A stretch of DNA of 25,638 nt from Saccoglossus kowalevskii (lineage: Eukaryota > Hemichordata > Enteropneusta > Harrimaniidae), in contig NW_003132368.1 in the NCBI RefSeq assembly GCF_000003605.2, positions 50,604 through 76,241 of the forward strand, written 5' to 3'. Positions 1 to 11,073 of the stretch are shown one piece after another; position 1 is the stretch's first letter; the number at the start of each line of letters is the position of its first letter. A model generated the notes under the pieces. It was not told where the DNA came from. It made no database searches and worked only from the letters and a program-made list of their open reading frames with translations. The translations under genes and the position numbers were made by a program.

Positions 1-893
1 TGAAGTTATTGTCGCGAGTTTATATTAGATTGAGATATTGGGTATTGCTTTGATTATTTTCTATTTTAGTGAGGGTGAGTTTAATGTAGGTCAGTGAAAT
101 TATTCAGATATTTTTGCGATGCAATCACACAAATAATATATAAAAGAAAAAACTCTTTGGTGTATGTTACATGATACATTTCATATAATTACACTGTAAA
201 CGGGAAAATATTCTGGTTATTCTGACCACTGTATACAGTATATGACAATTTACAAGTGATATATTGGAATGACCTTCAGTATGAAAATACAAACTCAATT
301 CGAAGGTAGAGTAATTGTCACTTATATTCGCGGGATAATCATGGATTATCTCTGTCCATATTGTACGATTCTAGGGAAATTAAATAGGCCCATTGTTTGA
401 ATTGAAATCGCGTTAAGTTATAGCTATGATACAGCTAAACCAAATTTTGTACTCATAGAACTCATAGAAGTATCTTCAATTTAATTTCTAAATTGAAAAA
501 GTATGGCAATGAAATTTCTACAATCATCAAACCTAGAAACCATACTTAAAGATAATTTTTTTTCCAGAAAGCATATAAATACACTTTTGATCAATTTTGT
601 CAAAACTAAATAATGGCAGCGAAACCACGTTGCTGATCACATTTGTTATTTCCCCTGCACGGTGCTATAACCACATATGCTGCATGCCTAGTATTAAGTT
701 CATTGGTTATATCACTCATGAGAAACAAATACAGACTTTTTTTTTCAATATCTGCCAATAAATCAAAATGCAAGTCAAAACCAGTGACTGATCATAGTAT
801 TTATTCTTCCTAGTAAAATGTTCTTTAGAGGAAGATGATGATGAACAACAATCACTGTCGGTTTAGGGGTAATGTATGGTGTTTGTTTCTTAC
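1..893 (-). other. Inter-domain intron; the next A exon lies just off the left edge
   Basis: Bases 1-20 match the intron sequence that in other units sits immediately upstream (minus strand) of an A exon. By alignment the missing acceptor would be about six bases beyond base 1. Bases 271-412 closely match 8588-8727 in unit 5. No gene is seen here apart from splice context. Confidence 0.85.
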
Positions 894-1106
894 CTTCTGC
901 CATGACCCGCATTTCACAAAAGTTGAGAAGTTCAGATTTGTCTACAAGCTGCATACTAACATAACGACCAACTATTGGACCGCTACATTCGAAATAAATG
1001 TTAGCCTGACTGGTTTGACTTTCAGTTATTATATCACCACATTGCTCATTTTGGGAAATATCTTCTGACAAACCAACTCGGATCTCTGAATTCACAATAC
1101 GATTTT
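894..1106 (-). CDS. Exon B1, C-terminal half of F-lectin domain 1
   Basis: This 213-nt exon has two leading bases (AA), 70 full codons and a trailing G, so it is phase 1 on both sides. It follows acceptor TTTCAG and ends at donor GTAAGAAAC. The halves join as A|AA, giving Lys at the intra-domain junction, where the other units have Glu or Ala. Motifs in order are NRI (second binding arginine, residue 2), NSEIRVGLSED (5-15), QCGD (21-24), YFECSGPIVG (37-46), GRYVSMQL (46-53) and NFCE (61-64). QNEQCGD replaces the usual RNTQCGD, and SELLN replaces SEYLN as in B5. Confidence 0.93.
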
Positions 1107-1684
1107 CTGAAATGTAATAAACAAAATGATAGAGTGTTATGTTTATTTATTGTAGGAATTAGTGCAGGCTGATTACTGGTCAAAATGAAACAGTTTGACA
1201 TTGATAATAAGATAATTTATCGCAGTAGCTGCATTGTTGAACTGCCATTAGAGTATGCAGTCTATTTGCATATTATGAATGTCAGTGCTATCTGATAGAA
1301 AGGCCATCATTTATTTGTTTATTTCCTTATTCCAAAGTTATCTCCTTTATAGACTGACTTATGATGTTTTTTATACAATGCAGTGTTCGTTTTTGTGTAG
1401 TCATATTCATAGTCCCCAGATCAGAAGTATTCTATGAATGATATTTATGTTTCATTAACAAAAGTTAAATCTTCAAATTTGGGGCAAACATTTTAAGCTC
1501 CAAAGAAACTTGGTCCTACTGACTGAAGAGATTTACATTCTTAGAGTGTTTTAAACACCATGTTTCGATTTATAAAGCAAAATGGGTATAGTGTAATATG
1601 TATCCAATACGATTTAATACTATTGGAAGCCATTGTTACATTAGGTATTAAAACATATTACGAACAATACAAGAAGAAACTCAC

Positions 1685-1915
1685 TACAGCAGTCTTGGCG
1701 ATTAGTAACAATAACTTCATACACAAGGTAGTTTGCACCGAGATCGACTTTCCACCAGGCACCTTCTTCTTCCTGAGTACTGGTACAACTACCACTACCC
1801 CAGTTTGTGTTGATATTACCATCCACAGCATTGCTTGCCGGGAAAGATGCTGACCAATCACTACTTTGCGTTGCTGTCTTCCCAATTGCCACATTCTCCA
1901 GTATTGGTTGGTATT
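1685..1915 (-). CDS. Exon A1, N-terminal half of F-lectin domain 1
   Basis: This 231-nt exon has two leading bases, 76 codons and a trailing A. It starts at acceptor TCTTAG with YQPILENVAIGKTATQ. SNAVDGN (residues 27-33) and GSC (41-43) match the calcium-site ligands known from the eel fucolectin structure. GAWWKVDL is at 51-58 and NRQDCC closes the exon at 71-76. The loop before GAWW reads TQEEE, the most acidic of the set, and GNINTNW differs from the common GNTATNW. This exon ends TGT-A where the others end in G, which changes the junction residue to Lys. Confidence 0.93.
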
Positions 1916-2790
1916 CTAAGATAAAATTATTGTCGCGAGTTAATATTTTATTGAGTTAATGGATATTGTTTTGATTATATTCTATTTTGCGGAGGGATGA
2001 GTTCATTATAGGCCAGTCAAATTATTCTGACATTTTTGAGATACAATTAGACCAATAATATGTAAACAAAAACTCAGAAATTTTTGGTTTGTGTTTTATG
2101 ACATATTTCATATGATTACACTGCAAACAGGAAAATATTCTGGTTATAGTGACCACTGTATATACACTATAGCCAATCTACAATTGATATTTTGGAATGA
2201 CCCTCGGGATGCAATTACTAACTCAGTTCGAATGTCGATAGAGTAAATGTCAGAATTATCCACGGCATATACATAATTAATCTGCGTCAATATCATACGT
2301 TTCTATTAAAATCAAATGCGCGTATTCTTCGAGTTAAGATCGCGTGCAATAAGTTATGGAAACTATGATACACCTAAACCTAAATTCAAAAATTGTAGTC
2401 ATAAAATTCCTACAATTATCCAACATAGAAACGTTATTTCAAGACAAAATCTTCTCGAGTCAGCAAAGAATTAAACTTTTGATAAAGTTTGTCAAAAATC
2501 AATAATGGCAACGAAACCACGTTACTGATACAAATCATGTTATTTTTCCCGTGAAAAACTTAAGACATATATGGTGCATGCTAATATCAAATTGAGTGAT
2601 TGAAACGCTAATGAGAAACAGATGCAAAGTTGTTTTAAAATTGTTACCCAAACAATCAAAATTCCAGTCAAACGTCGTAAGTGATCATATTATTTAATTT
2701 TTCTCGTAATATTTTCTTTAAAAGAAGATGAACAAAAATAACAACACATCATAGTTAGTTTTGAGGTAATGTATGGTGTTTGTTTCTTAC

Positions 2791-3003
2791 CTTCTGCCAT
2801 AACCCTCATTTCACAAAAGTTGAGGTATTCGGATTTGTCTACAAGCTGCATACTAACATATCGCCCAACTATTGGACAGCTACATTCGAAATAAATGTTA
2901 GACTGACTGGTTTGGCTTTCAGTTATTATATCACCACATTGAGTATTTCGGGAAATATCTTCTGACAAACCGACTCGGATTTCAGAATTCACAATACGAT
3001 TCG
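2791..3003 (-). CDS. Exon B2, C-terminal half of F-lectin domain 2
   Basis: This 213-nt phase 1-1 exon begins CG after the acceptor, so the junction codon is G|CG (Ala) rather than Glu. The exon keeps NRI, NSEIRVGLSED, TQCGD, GRYVSMQL and NFCEMRVMAE. Its distinctive change is ECSCPIVG (residues 39-46), where the common Gly-42 is Cys. Domain 2 therefore has an odd number of cysteines. Exon and flanking introns are nearly identical to those of B4. Confidence 0.93.
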
Positions 3004-3680
3004 CTGAAATATAATAAACAAAATGATAGTGTCATGTTCATTCATAGTAGGAATTAGTGCTTGCTGATTACTGGTCATTTCCGATCTAACGTGACGTATT
3101 GTGTGGCAATATTGCGCGATGTGTACATGTCATTTGGATGAACACCAGTACAGTGAAAGTAAATCATTGTACTCATACACGAATGACGCTTGATTCTGGT
3201 TTACTTTCAAAAAAGGAATATAACAACAAAATAAAATACTCAAAAAGGAAAAGTTTGACTTTGATAATTAGATAATTTGTTGCAGTAGTTTGCATATTGA
3301 ACTGCCATTAAAGTATGCAGTCAATTTGAATATTATTAATGTCAGTGATATCTAATAGCATGGCCCTCATTTATTTGTTTATTAGCAAATGCCAACATTA
3401 TCTCCTTAGCAGACTGACTTGTGATGGCTGTAATAGAATGAAATGTTCACTTTTGTTTATTCATTTTCGTGGCCCCAGATCAGTATCCTATGAGTCATAG
3501 TTATTTTTCATTAAAAAATCTACATTCACGTGTTTTTAAAGTCCATGCTTCGAATTATAAAGCAGAGTGAGTATAGTATAATAAGTATCTAATACGATTT
3601 AATACTATTGGAAATATTTCAAAAGCCTTTGTTACATTCAGTATTAAAACAGATTACGAATAAACCCAGAAACAGCTCAC

Positions 3681-3911
3681 CGCAGCAGTCTCGGCGATTA
3701 GTAACAATTACTTCATATACAAGATATTTTGCACCAAGATCAACTTTCCACCAGGCACCTTTTTCTTTCTTAGTACTTGTACAGCTACCACTTCTCCAGC
3801 TCGTGGCGGTATTACCATCCACAGCATTGCTTGCCGGGAAAGATGGGGACCAATCACTACTTTGAGTTGCTGTCTTCCCAATTGCCACATTCGCTAGTAT
3901 TGGTTGGTATT
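3681..3911 (-). CDS. Exon A2, N-terminal half of F-lectin domain 2
   Basis: This 231-nt exon starts with YQPILANVAIGKTATQ. It has GNTATSWRSGSC where most units have NWGSGSC, so both Asn-38 and Gly-40 are changed next to the calcium site. The loop before GAWW reads TKKEK, and the end is NRRDCC. Its donor GTGAGCT (bases 3680-3674) is a slight variant of the GTGAGTT seen in the other units. No stop or frameshift is present. Confidence 0.93.
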
Positions 3912-4743
3912 CTAAAAGGAATTTATTGTCGCGAGTCAACATTTCATTGAGGTAAAGAATATTACTTTGAATACTTTTTTTTTATTTTGTGGAGGGGTGA
4001 GTTTATTCTAGGTCGGTCAAATTATTTCGATATTTTTTGAGATAAAAAAAAGTTCAAAACCTTTGGTGTATTTTACATGGCACATTTCATATAATCACAC
4101 TGTAGACTTAAAATAACCCGGTTATAGTGACCACTGTATACACTATACGACAATATACAAATGAGTTTTCGAAATTTTCCTCAGTATGCAAATACTGAGT
4201 CAGTTACACAGTAGATAAAGCAATTGTCCAAAATATCAACGGCATATACATGGTCTATCCTCATCCCTATTGTACGTTTTTATTGAAATCAAATTAGCGC
4301 CGTGTTTCAGTCAAGATCGCGTGCATTAAGTTATAAAAGATATGATACACCTAAACCTATTTCTACAATCATCTATTCTAAAAATATCACTTCAAGACTA
4401 CTTCTCCTCGAAGAAGCATACAATTAAACTTTTGATCAATTCTGTCAAAAATGAATAATGAAGGCGAAACCAGGGTGTTGATCAAAATTATTTTATTTTT
4501 CAGGTATGTAGCTGTAGGTATATATGATACAAGCCTAATATCAAGTCAATTGGTTAAAGCACTCACGAGAGAAACATGCAAACTTGTATTGCCATTTTTG
4601 CCACAAAATCAAAATGCTAGCCAAACTTCGTGGTTGGCAATGTTATTTAATTTATTCCGCAAAATGTTTTTTAGCAAAAGAACAATGACAATAACTACAC
4701 TTCATAATTGGTTTGGAGGTAACGTATGGCGTTTGTTTCTTAC

Positions 4744-4956
4744 CTTCTGCCATGACCCTCATTTCACAAAAGTTGAGGTATTCAGATTTGTCTACAAGCT
4801 GCATACTAACATAACGCCCAACTATTGGACCGCTACATTCGAAATAAATGTTAGACTGACTGGTTTGGCTTTCAGTTATTATATCACCACATTGAGTATT
4901 TCGGGAAATATCTTCTGACAAACCCACTCGGATTTCAGAATTCGCAATACGATTTT
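4744..4956 (-). CDS. Exon B3, C-terminal half of F-lectin domain 3
   Basis: This 213-nt phase 1-1 exon begins AA, so the junction codon is G|AA (Glu). It reads NRIANSEIRVGLSED, with Ala at residue 4 shared only with B6, then ECSGPIVGRYVSMQL and SEYLNFCEMRVMAE. The acceptor is ATTTCAG and the donor GTAAGAAAC. The upstream intron is twice the usual length. Confidence 0.93.
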
Positions 4957-6312
4957 CTGAAATGTAACAAATAAAATGATAGAGTGTTATGTTCATTCTT
5001 AGTAAGAATAAGTACTGGCTGACTACTGGTCAATTCCAATCTCTTCACGTGAGGTATTTGGCAGGAATCTCATGGAATGTGTACACGAAATTTGGTTGAA
5101 CACTACTGCACCGTACATGAAAGATGTTTGATTCTTATGTGAGCTAAGTAAAGTTGGTCATTGAGGGCGCTATTTAATCTGTATTATTTTTGATGATTTC
5201 TACTTATCTTTTTTGATAACGTAGGTATGTATTTAAACCATTTTTTTAGGATATCTGATTTGTGTATTTTCAGTAATTTAATGTATTAGTTATTATGGAA
5301 TTGGCCAAAAAGGGTGAACTTTGAATAACAATAGAAGTTATTTGCATATTTCCAATGAAACTTAGCACTGGGAAGTCAGTTTTGGTCAGTAACATCATTG
5401 GCGAAGTATCACCTTCTTTTCACTTCTCTGACCACTGAATCATTCAGACCAGAGTTGGTTTGTGGATGTTTAAAGTCCAGATCATTTCAACCGTGTTTAA
5501 CACAAGTGCAGTTTATGACTCCTACAAGCCAGACTGTGTTGCATTTGTTAGATTTGACCTACTGACGGAGTATGAAGATTGTTGCCATTGTTCTAGCCAT
5601 GTGCTTCAATGTCCATGTAATGTTTTGTTCCTGATATGTGATTTAACTTATTCTTTGTTCACTTTCATCGAAACGGCAACTCTAGTATTAGTGTGAATGG
5701 TATTTTTCCATTTAAATATAGTTAATTTTCACAATATAATTTCTTATATTTTCATAATGTTTTAGGTTTTAAGTTCCTGTAATTTACAGTGTCATTCTCC
5801 TATGTAAGCTTGGTTAATAAACAAAGAAAGAGTTTGACTTAAATAATTATATAACCTGTTGCAGTAGGCCGATAATTGAACTAGCATTAGAGTATGCCTT
5901 CAGTTAGCATATTATGAATGTCAGTGCTATCGGATATGATGGCCTTCATTTATTTATTTAGTTCCTGATGACAAAGTTATCTGTTCAGTAGACTGACTTG
6001 TTCTTTTTTCGTAATCATATTCATGGTTCCCAGATCAGAAGTATCCTTAGTCATAGTTATGTTTCATAAACAAAAGCTAATTCTTAAAATTCAGGCCAAA
6101 CGTTTTGAGCTCCAAAGAAACTTGGCCCTACTGACTAAGACGATCTACACACTTTGAGTCTTTTTAAACACCATGTTTCGATTTCTAAATCAAAATGAGT
6201 ATAGTTTAATATGAATCTAGTAATAAGGTTTAATACTATGGGGAGTATGTCAAAATATATTGATACATTCAGTATTAATACGGATTACGAATAAACACAA
6301 AAAAGAACTCAC
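4957..6312 (-). other. Intra-domain intron 3 with an extra ~690-bp insert
   Basis: Homology to the other intra-domain introns runs from 4957 to about 5136 and resumes near 5829 (the AGAGTTTGACTT block). The roughly 690 bases between have no counterpart in other units. They hold a 78-codon plus-strand open frame (5460-5696) that resembles nothing I recognise. No terminal repeats or target-site duplication are obvious. Confidence 0.75.
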
Positions 6313-6543
6313 CACAGCAGTCTTTGCGATTAGTAACAATTACTTCATACACAAAGTATTTTGCACCGAGATCCACTTTCCACCAGGCACCGTGTTCTTT
6401 CTGAGTACTGGTACAGCTACCACTACCCCAGTTTGTGTTGGTATTACCATCCACGGCATTGCTTGCCGGGAAAGATGGTGACCAATCACTACTTTGCGTT
6501 GCTGTCTTACCAATTGCCACATTCGCTAGTATTGGTTGGTATT
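6313..6543 (-). CDS. Exon A3, N-terminal half of F-lectin domain 3
   Basis: This 231-nt exon starts at acceptor ATTTCAG, where most A exons use a TTTTAG-type acceptor. It encodes YQPILANVAIGKTATQ, GNTNTNWGSGSC, the loop TQKEH before GAWWKVDL, KYFVYEVIVT and NRKDCC. The His directly before GAWW is shared with A5 only. It is 21 residues before the binding arginine rather than the 24 of the family motif, so it may not be the canonical histidine. Confidence 0.93.
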
Positions 6544-7194
6544 CTGAAATGAAATTATTGTCGCGAGCCAATATTTGATTGAGTTGAAGCATATTGCTTT
6601 GATTATTTTATATTTTGGAAAGGGTGAGTTTACACTATACGACAATCTACAGGTGGTATTTTGAAATTTCCTTCAGTATGCAAATACTGAGTCAGTTGGA
6701 AAGTAGATAAAGCAATTGTCAGAAATATCAACGGCATATAAATGGTCTATCCCCATCCCTATTTTATGTTTTTATTGATATCAAATTAGCGCCGTGTATT
6801 AGTTAAGACCGCGTGCATTAAGTTACAACAATTATGACGCACCTAAACCTATTTTGTACGCATGGAAGTGTCTGCACTTTTAATTCTAAATTGAAAAATT
6901 GTGCCGATAACATTCCAACAACCATCCATCCTAGAAATCTCACTTCAAGACTACATCTTCTCGGGAAGCATAAAATTAAACTTTGATCATTTTTGTCAAA
7001 TATCAATAATGATGCTGAAACCAGATTGCTGATTCAAATTATATTATTTTTCACGTAAGTAGCTGGTGGCATACGCTGCATGCATAATATCAAGTTGATT
7101 GGTTATTTAATTTGTCTCGCAAAATGTTCTTTAGCAAAAGAACAACAACACATCATAATTGTTTTGGAGGTAACGTGTGATGTTTGTTTCTTAC
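6544..7194 (-). other. Shortened inter-domain intron between domains 4 and 3
   Basis: Compared with the intron at 3912-4743, about 135 bases (equivalent to 4006-4140) are missing at the GAGTTTA/CACTATACGAC join near 6630. The rest aligns well. It contains no other recognisable feature. Confidence 0.7.
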
Positions 7195-7407
7195 CTTCTG
7201 CCATAACCCGCATTTCACAAAAGTTGAGGTATTCAGATTTGTCTACAAGTTGCATACTAACATAACGCCCAATTATTGGATTGGTACATTCGAAATAAAT
7301 GTTAGACTGACTTGTTTGGCTTTCAGTTATTATATCACCACATTGAGTATTTCGGGAAATATCTTCTGACAAACCGACTCGGATTTCAGAATTCACAATA
7401 CGATTCG
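7195..7407 (-). CDS. Exon B4, C-terminal half of F-lectin domain 4
   Basis: This 213-nt phase 1-1 exon begins CG (junction Ala), as in B2. It differs from B2 mainly in the loop after the fifth cysteine, reading ECTNPIIG (residues 39-46) against ECSCPIVG. All other motifs are kept: NRIVNSEIRVGLSED, TQCGD, GRYVSMQL and NFCEMRVMAE. Confidence 0.93.
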
Positions 7408-8073
7408 CTGAAATATAATAAACAAAATGATAGTGTCACGTTCATTCATAGTAGGAATTAGTGCTTGCTGATTACTGGTCATTTCCGATCTAACGTGACG
7501 TATTTTGTGGCAATTTTGCGCGATGTGTACATGTCATTTGGATGAACACCAGTACAGTGAGAGTAAATCATTGTACTCATACATGAATGACGCTTGATTC
7601 TGGTTTACTTTCAAAAAAGGAATATAACAACAAAATAAAATACTCAAAAAGAAATAATTAAATAATTTGTTGCAGTAGTTTGCATATTGAACTGCCATTA
7701 AAGTATGCAGTCAATTTGAATATTATTAATGTCAGTGCTATCTAATAGCATGGCCCTCATTTATTTGTTTATTAGCAAATGCCAAAATTATCTCCTTAGC
7801 AGACTGACTTGTGACGGCTGTAATAGAATGAAATGTTCTTTTTTGTTTATTAATATTCATGGCCCCAGATCAGAAGTATCCTATGAGTCATAGTTATTTT
7901 TCATTATTAAATCCACATTCACGTGTTTTTAAACACCATGCTTCGAATTATAAATCAGAATGAGTATAGTGTAATAAGTATCTAATACGGTTTAATACTA
8001 TTGGAAATATTTCAAAAGCCTTTGTTACATTCAGTATTAAAACAGATTACGAATAAACCCAGAAACAACTCAC

Positions 8074-8304
8074 CGCAGCAGTCTCGGCGATTAGTAACAA
8101 TTACTTCATATACAAGATATTTTGCACCAAGATCAACTTTCCACCATGCACCTAGTTCTTTCTTAGTACTGGTACAGCTACCGCTACCCCAGTTTGTGGC
8201 GGTATTACCATCCACAGCATTGCTTGCCGGAAAAGATGCTGACCAATCACTACTTTGCGTTGCTGTCTTACCAATTGCCACATTCTCCAGTATTGGTTGG
8301 TATT
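8074..8304 (-). CDS. Exon A4, N-terminal half of F-lectin domain 4
   Basis: This 231-nt exon begins YQPILENVAIGKTATQ and has WSASF, GNTATNWGSGSC, TKKELGAWWKVDL, KYLVYEVIVT and NRRDCC. The loop before GAWW ends in Leu. The acceptor TTTTAG and donor GTGAGTT are intact. Downstream (lower coordinates) its intron is nearly the same as intron 2. Confidence 0.93.
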
Positions 8305-8989
8305 CTAAAATGAAGTTATTGCCGCGATTCAACATTTGATTGAGTTATTGCATATTGTTTTGATTATTTCCTATTTTGAAAAGGGTGAGTTTAATCTATG
8401 TTGGTCAAATTATTTCAAAATGTTCGAGATGCAACTAGATAAATAATATGTAAACAAAACTTTAAAGTCTTTTGTTTGTGTTACATGTTACATTTCATAT
8501 GATTACAATGTAAACAGGAAAAAAATCTGGTTATAGTGACCAGCGTATACATTATATAACAATTTACAGGTGATAGTTTGAAATGACCTTCAGTATGACA
8601 ATACAAACCCAATTTGAAGGTAGATAGACCAATTGTCAGGATTATTCGCGGCATATTCATGGATTATCTCTGTCCATATTGTACGTTTCTAGTGAAATTA
8701 AATAGGCCCATTGTTTGAGTTGAGATCGCATGCATTAGGTTATATTACTTATGATACACCTGAATGTATTTTTGTAAGCATGGAAGTATCTGCATTGTTA
8801 ATATCAATTCAAAAATTGTGGCGATGGAATTTCTAAAATCATCCAGCCTAGAAACCTTACTCCAAGACGACCTCTTCTTGAGGGAGCAAAGAATTAATCT
8901 TTTGAAACGACGTTGATGACCACAATTATGTTATTTCTCCCGTAGGGGCTTTAGGCATATATAGGTAGTGTACGGTGTTTGTTTCTTAC

Positions 8990-9202
8990 CTACTGCCATG
9001 ACCTGCATTTCACAAAAGTTGAGAAGTTCAGATTTGTCTACAAGCTGCATACTAACATAACGCCCAACTATTGGACCGCTACATTCGAAATAAATGTTAG
9101 CCTGACTGGTTTGGCTTTCAGTTATTATATCACCACATTGAGTATTTCGGGAAATATCTTCTGACAAACCCACTCGGATTTCAGAATTCACAATACGATT
9201 TT
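8990..9202 (-). CDS. Exon B5, C-terminal half of F-lectin domain 5
   Basis: This 213-nt phase 1-1 exon begins AA (junction Glu). It has NRIVNSEIRVGLSED, QANIYFECSGPIVG, GRYVSMQL and SELLNFCEMQVMAV. The last codon is Val where units 1-4 have Glu, and MQV replaces MRV as in B6. Its acceptor and donor match the consensus of the array. Confidence 0.93.
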
Positions 9203-9812
9203 CTGAAATGTAACAAACAAAATAATATTGTTGTGTTCATTCATAGTGGGAATTAGGGCTGGATGATTACTGGACATTTTCAATCTCATCACGTGAGGTA
9301 TTTGGAAGGAATCTCATATGATGTTTACATGTAATTTGGATGAACGCCAGCACAATAGAAGTAAAACATTGTATTCATACCAGAAACACGCTTGATTCTG
9401 ATTTAATTTAAATGAATAAAACAACGATATAAAATATAAAGTCTATTATGAATGTCAGTGCTATAGGATAGCATGGCCCTTGTTTATTTGCAATTGCTAA
9501 AGTAGAAAAGTAATCGTATTCAGGATTCTCAGATCAGGAGTATCATATTAGTCATAGTTATGTTTCATAAACAAAATTTAATTCTTCAAATTCAGGGAAA
9601 ATGTTTGAGCTCCAAAGAAACTTTGCCCTATAGACTACAGAGATCTACACACTTGGAGCGTTATTTAAACACCATGTTTCGATTTCTAAAGCAAAATGAG
9701 TATAATTTAATATGTATCTACTTATATGGTTTAATACTATGGGGAGTATGTTAAAATCCATTGCTCCATTCAGTATTAAGACAGATTACGAATAAACCCA
9801 GAAAGAACTCAC

Positions 9813-10043
9813 CACAGCAGTCTTTGCGATTAGTAACAATTACTTCATATACAAAGTATTTTGCACCGAGATCCACTTTCCACCAGGCACCGTGTTCTTT
9901 CTTAGTACTGGTACAGCTACCACTACCCCAGTTTGTGGCGGTATTACCATCCACAGCATTGCTTGCAGGGAACGATGAGGACCAATCACTACTTTGCGTT
10001 GCTGTCTTACCAATTGCCACATTCGATAGCTTTATTTGGTATT
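9813..10043 (-). CDS. Exon A5, N-terminal half of F-lectin domain 5
   Basis: This 231-nt exon has a divergent start, YQIKLSNVAIGKTATQ, where other units have YQPIL. WSSSF matches A6. The loop before GAWW reads TKKEH, and the end is NRKDCC. The intron immediately upstream has also drifted (TTGTCGAAAGTCAGC), so this unit is one of the more diverged. Confidence 0.93.
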
Positions 10044-10860
10044 CTACAATGAAGATATTGTCGAAAGTCAGCATTTGATAGAATTAATGAATATTGGTTT
10101 AATTTTTCATTTTATTTTGTGGAGAGGTGAGTCTAATCTAGAGCAGTCTTTGAAAGTCGTTGGTGTGTGATACATGATACATTTTATATGATTACACTGT
10201 AAACAGGGGAATATTCTGGTTATAGTGATTAGCGTATTCAGTATATGACAATTTACAAGTGATATTTTAGAATGTTCTTCGGTATGCAAATACTAACACA
10301 GTTTGAATGTAGATAGAGCAGTTATTAGAAATATCCACGGCATATACATTGTTTATCTCCGTCAATATCGTACGTATTGAAATCAGTTGAAATCGTGCTT
10401 TGTTTAAATTATGATCATGTGCATTAAGTTAAAATAGTTGTGATACACCTAAACCCACTTTTGTACGCATGAAAGTATCTGAATCTGAAATTTCTACAAT
10501 CATTCATCCTAGAAACCTTACTTCAAGACAACATCCTCTCAATAAAGCAATAATGTATTAATCAATTTTGTCAACAATCAATAATGGCGGCGAAACCACG
10601 TCAGCTGATTAAAAGTATATCGTTTTTCCCTGTAAGTATCTTTAGCATATATGCCACAAGCCTAATATCAAGTTGATAGGTTGAAGAGCTCATGAGAAAC
10701 AAATGCGAACTTTTTCGCCATTTTTACCAAACAATTCAGAATGCCAACCAAACCTTGTGTTTGATCATGTTATTTAATTTTCTCATAAAATGTTCTTTAG
10801 AAGTAGAAAAACAACAAGAATAAGTCATAGTTGATTTACTGTATTGAGTTGGTTTCTTAC

Positions 10861-11073
10861 CTGCTGCCATAACCTGCATTTCACAAAAGTTGAGGTATTC
10901 GGATTTGTCTACAAGCTGCATACTAACATAACGCCCAACTATTTCAGGACTACATTGGAAATAAATGTTAGCCTGACTTGTCTGGCTTTCAGTTATTATA
11001 TCACCACATTGAGTATTTCGGGAAATATCTTCTGACAAACCGACTCGGATTTCAGAATTCGCAATACGAGTCT
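10861..11073 (-). CDS. Exon B6, C-terminal half of F-lectin domain 6
   Basis: This 213-nt phase 1-1 exon begins AG ACT CGT after acceptor ATTTCAG, so the domain resumes as TRIANSEIRVGLSED. It is the most distinct B exon, with YFQCSPEIVG against YFECSGPIVG and a CEMQVMAA end. The binding arginine (residue 2), QCGD, GRYVSMQL and NFCE are kept. Confidence 0.92.

Noticed and set aside
228..239. 12-bp palindrome ACTGTATACAGT in the unit intron
   Set aside because: The symmetry is lost in the other units, so it is not a conserved element.
835..1068. Plus-strand open frame of 77 codons, with similar ones opposite every B exon (2780, 4451, 7184, 8979, 10844)
   Set aside because: They lie antisense to the lectin exons and recur only because the exons are conserved. 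The minus-strand frame has the domain motifs and splice sites.
3608..3865. Plus-strand frames opposite A exons (also 1560, 6260, 8001, 9761)
   Set aside because: They are antisense shadows of exons A1-A5 with no recognisable protein features.
5460..5696. Plus-strand frame of 78 codons with several cysteines inside the intron 3 insert
   Set aside because: It is present in only one unit, with no motif recognised. Likely chance within inserted DNA.
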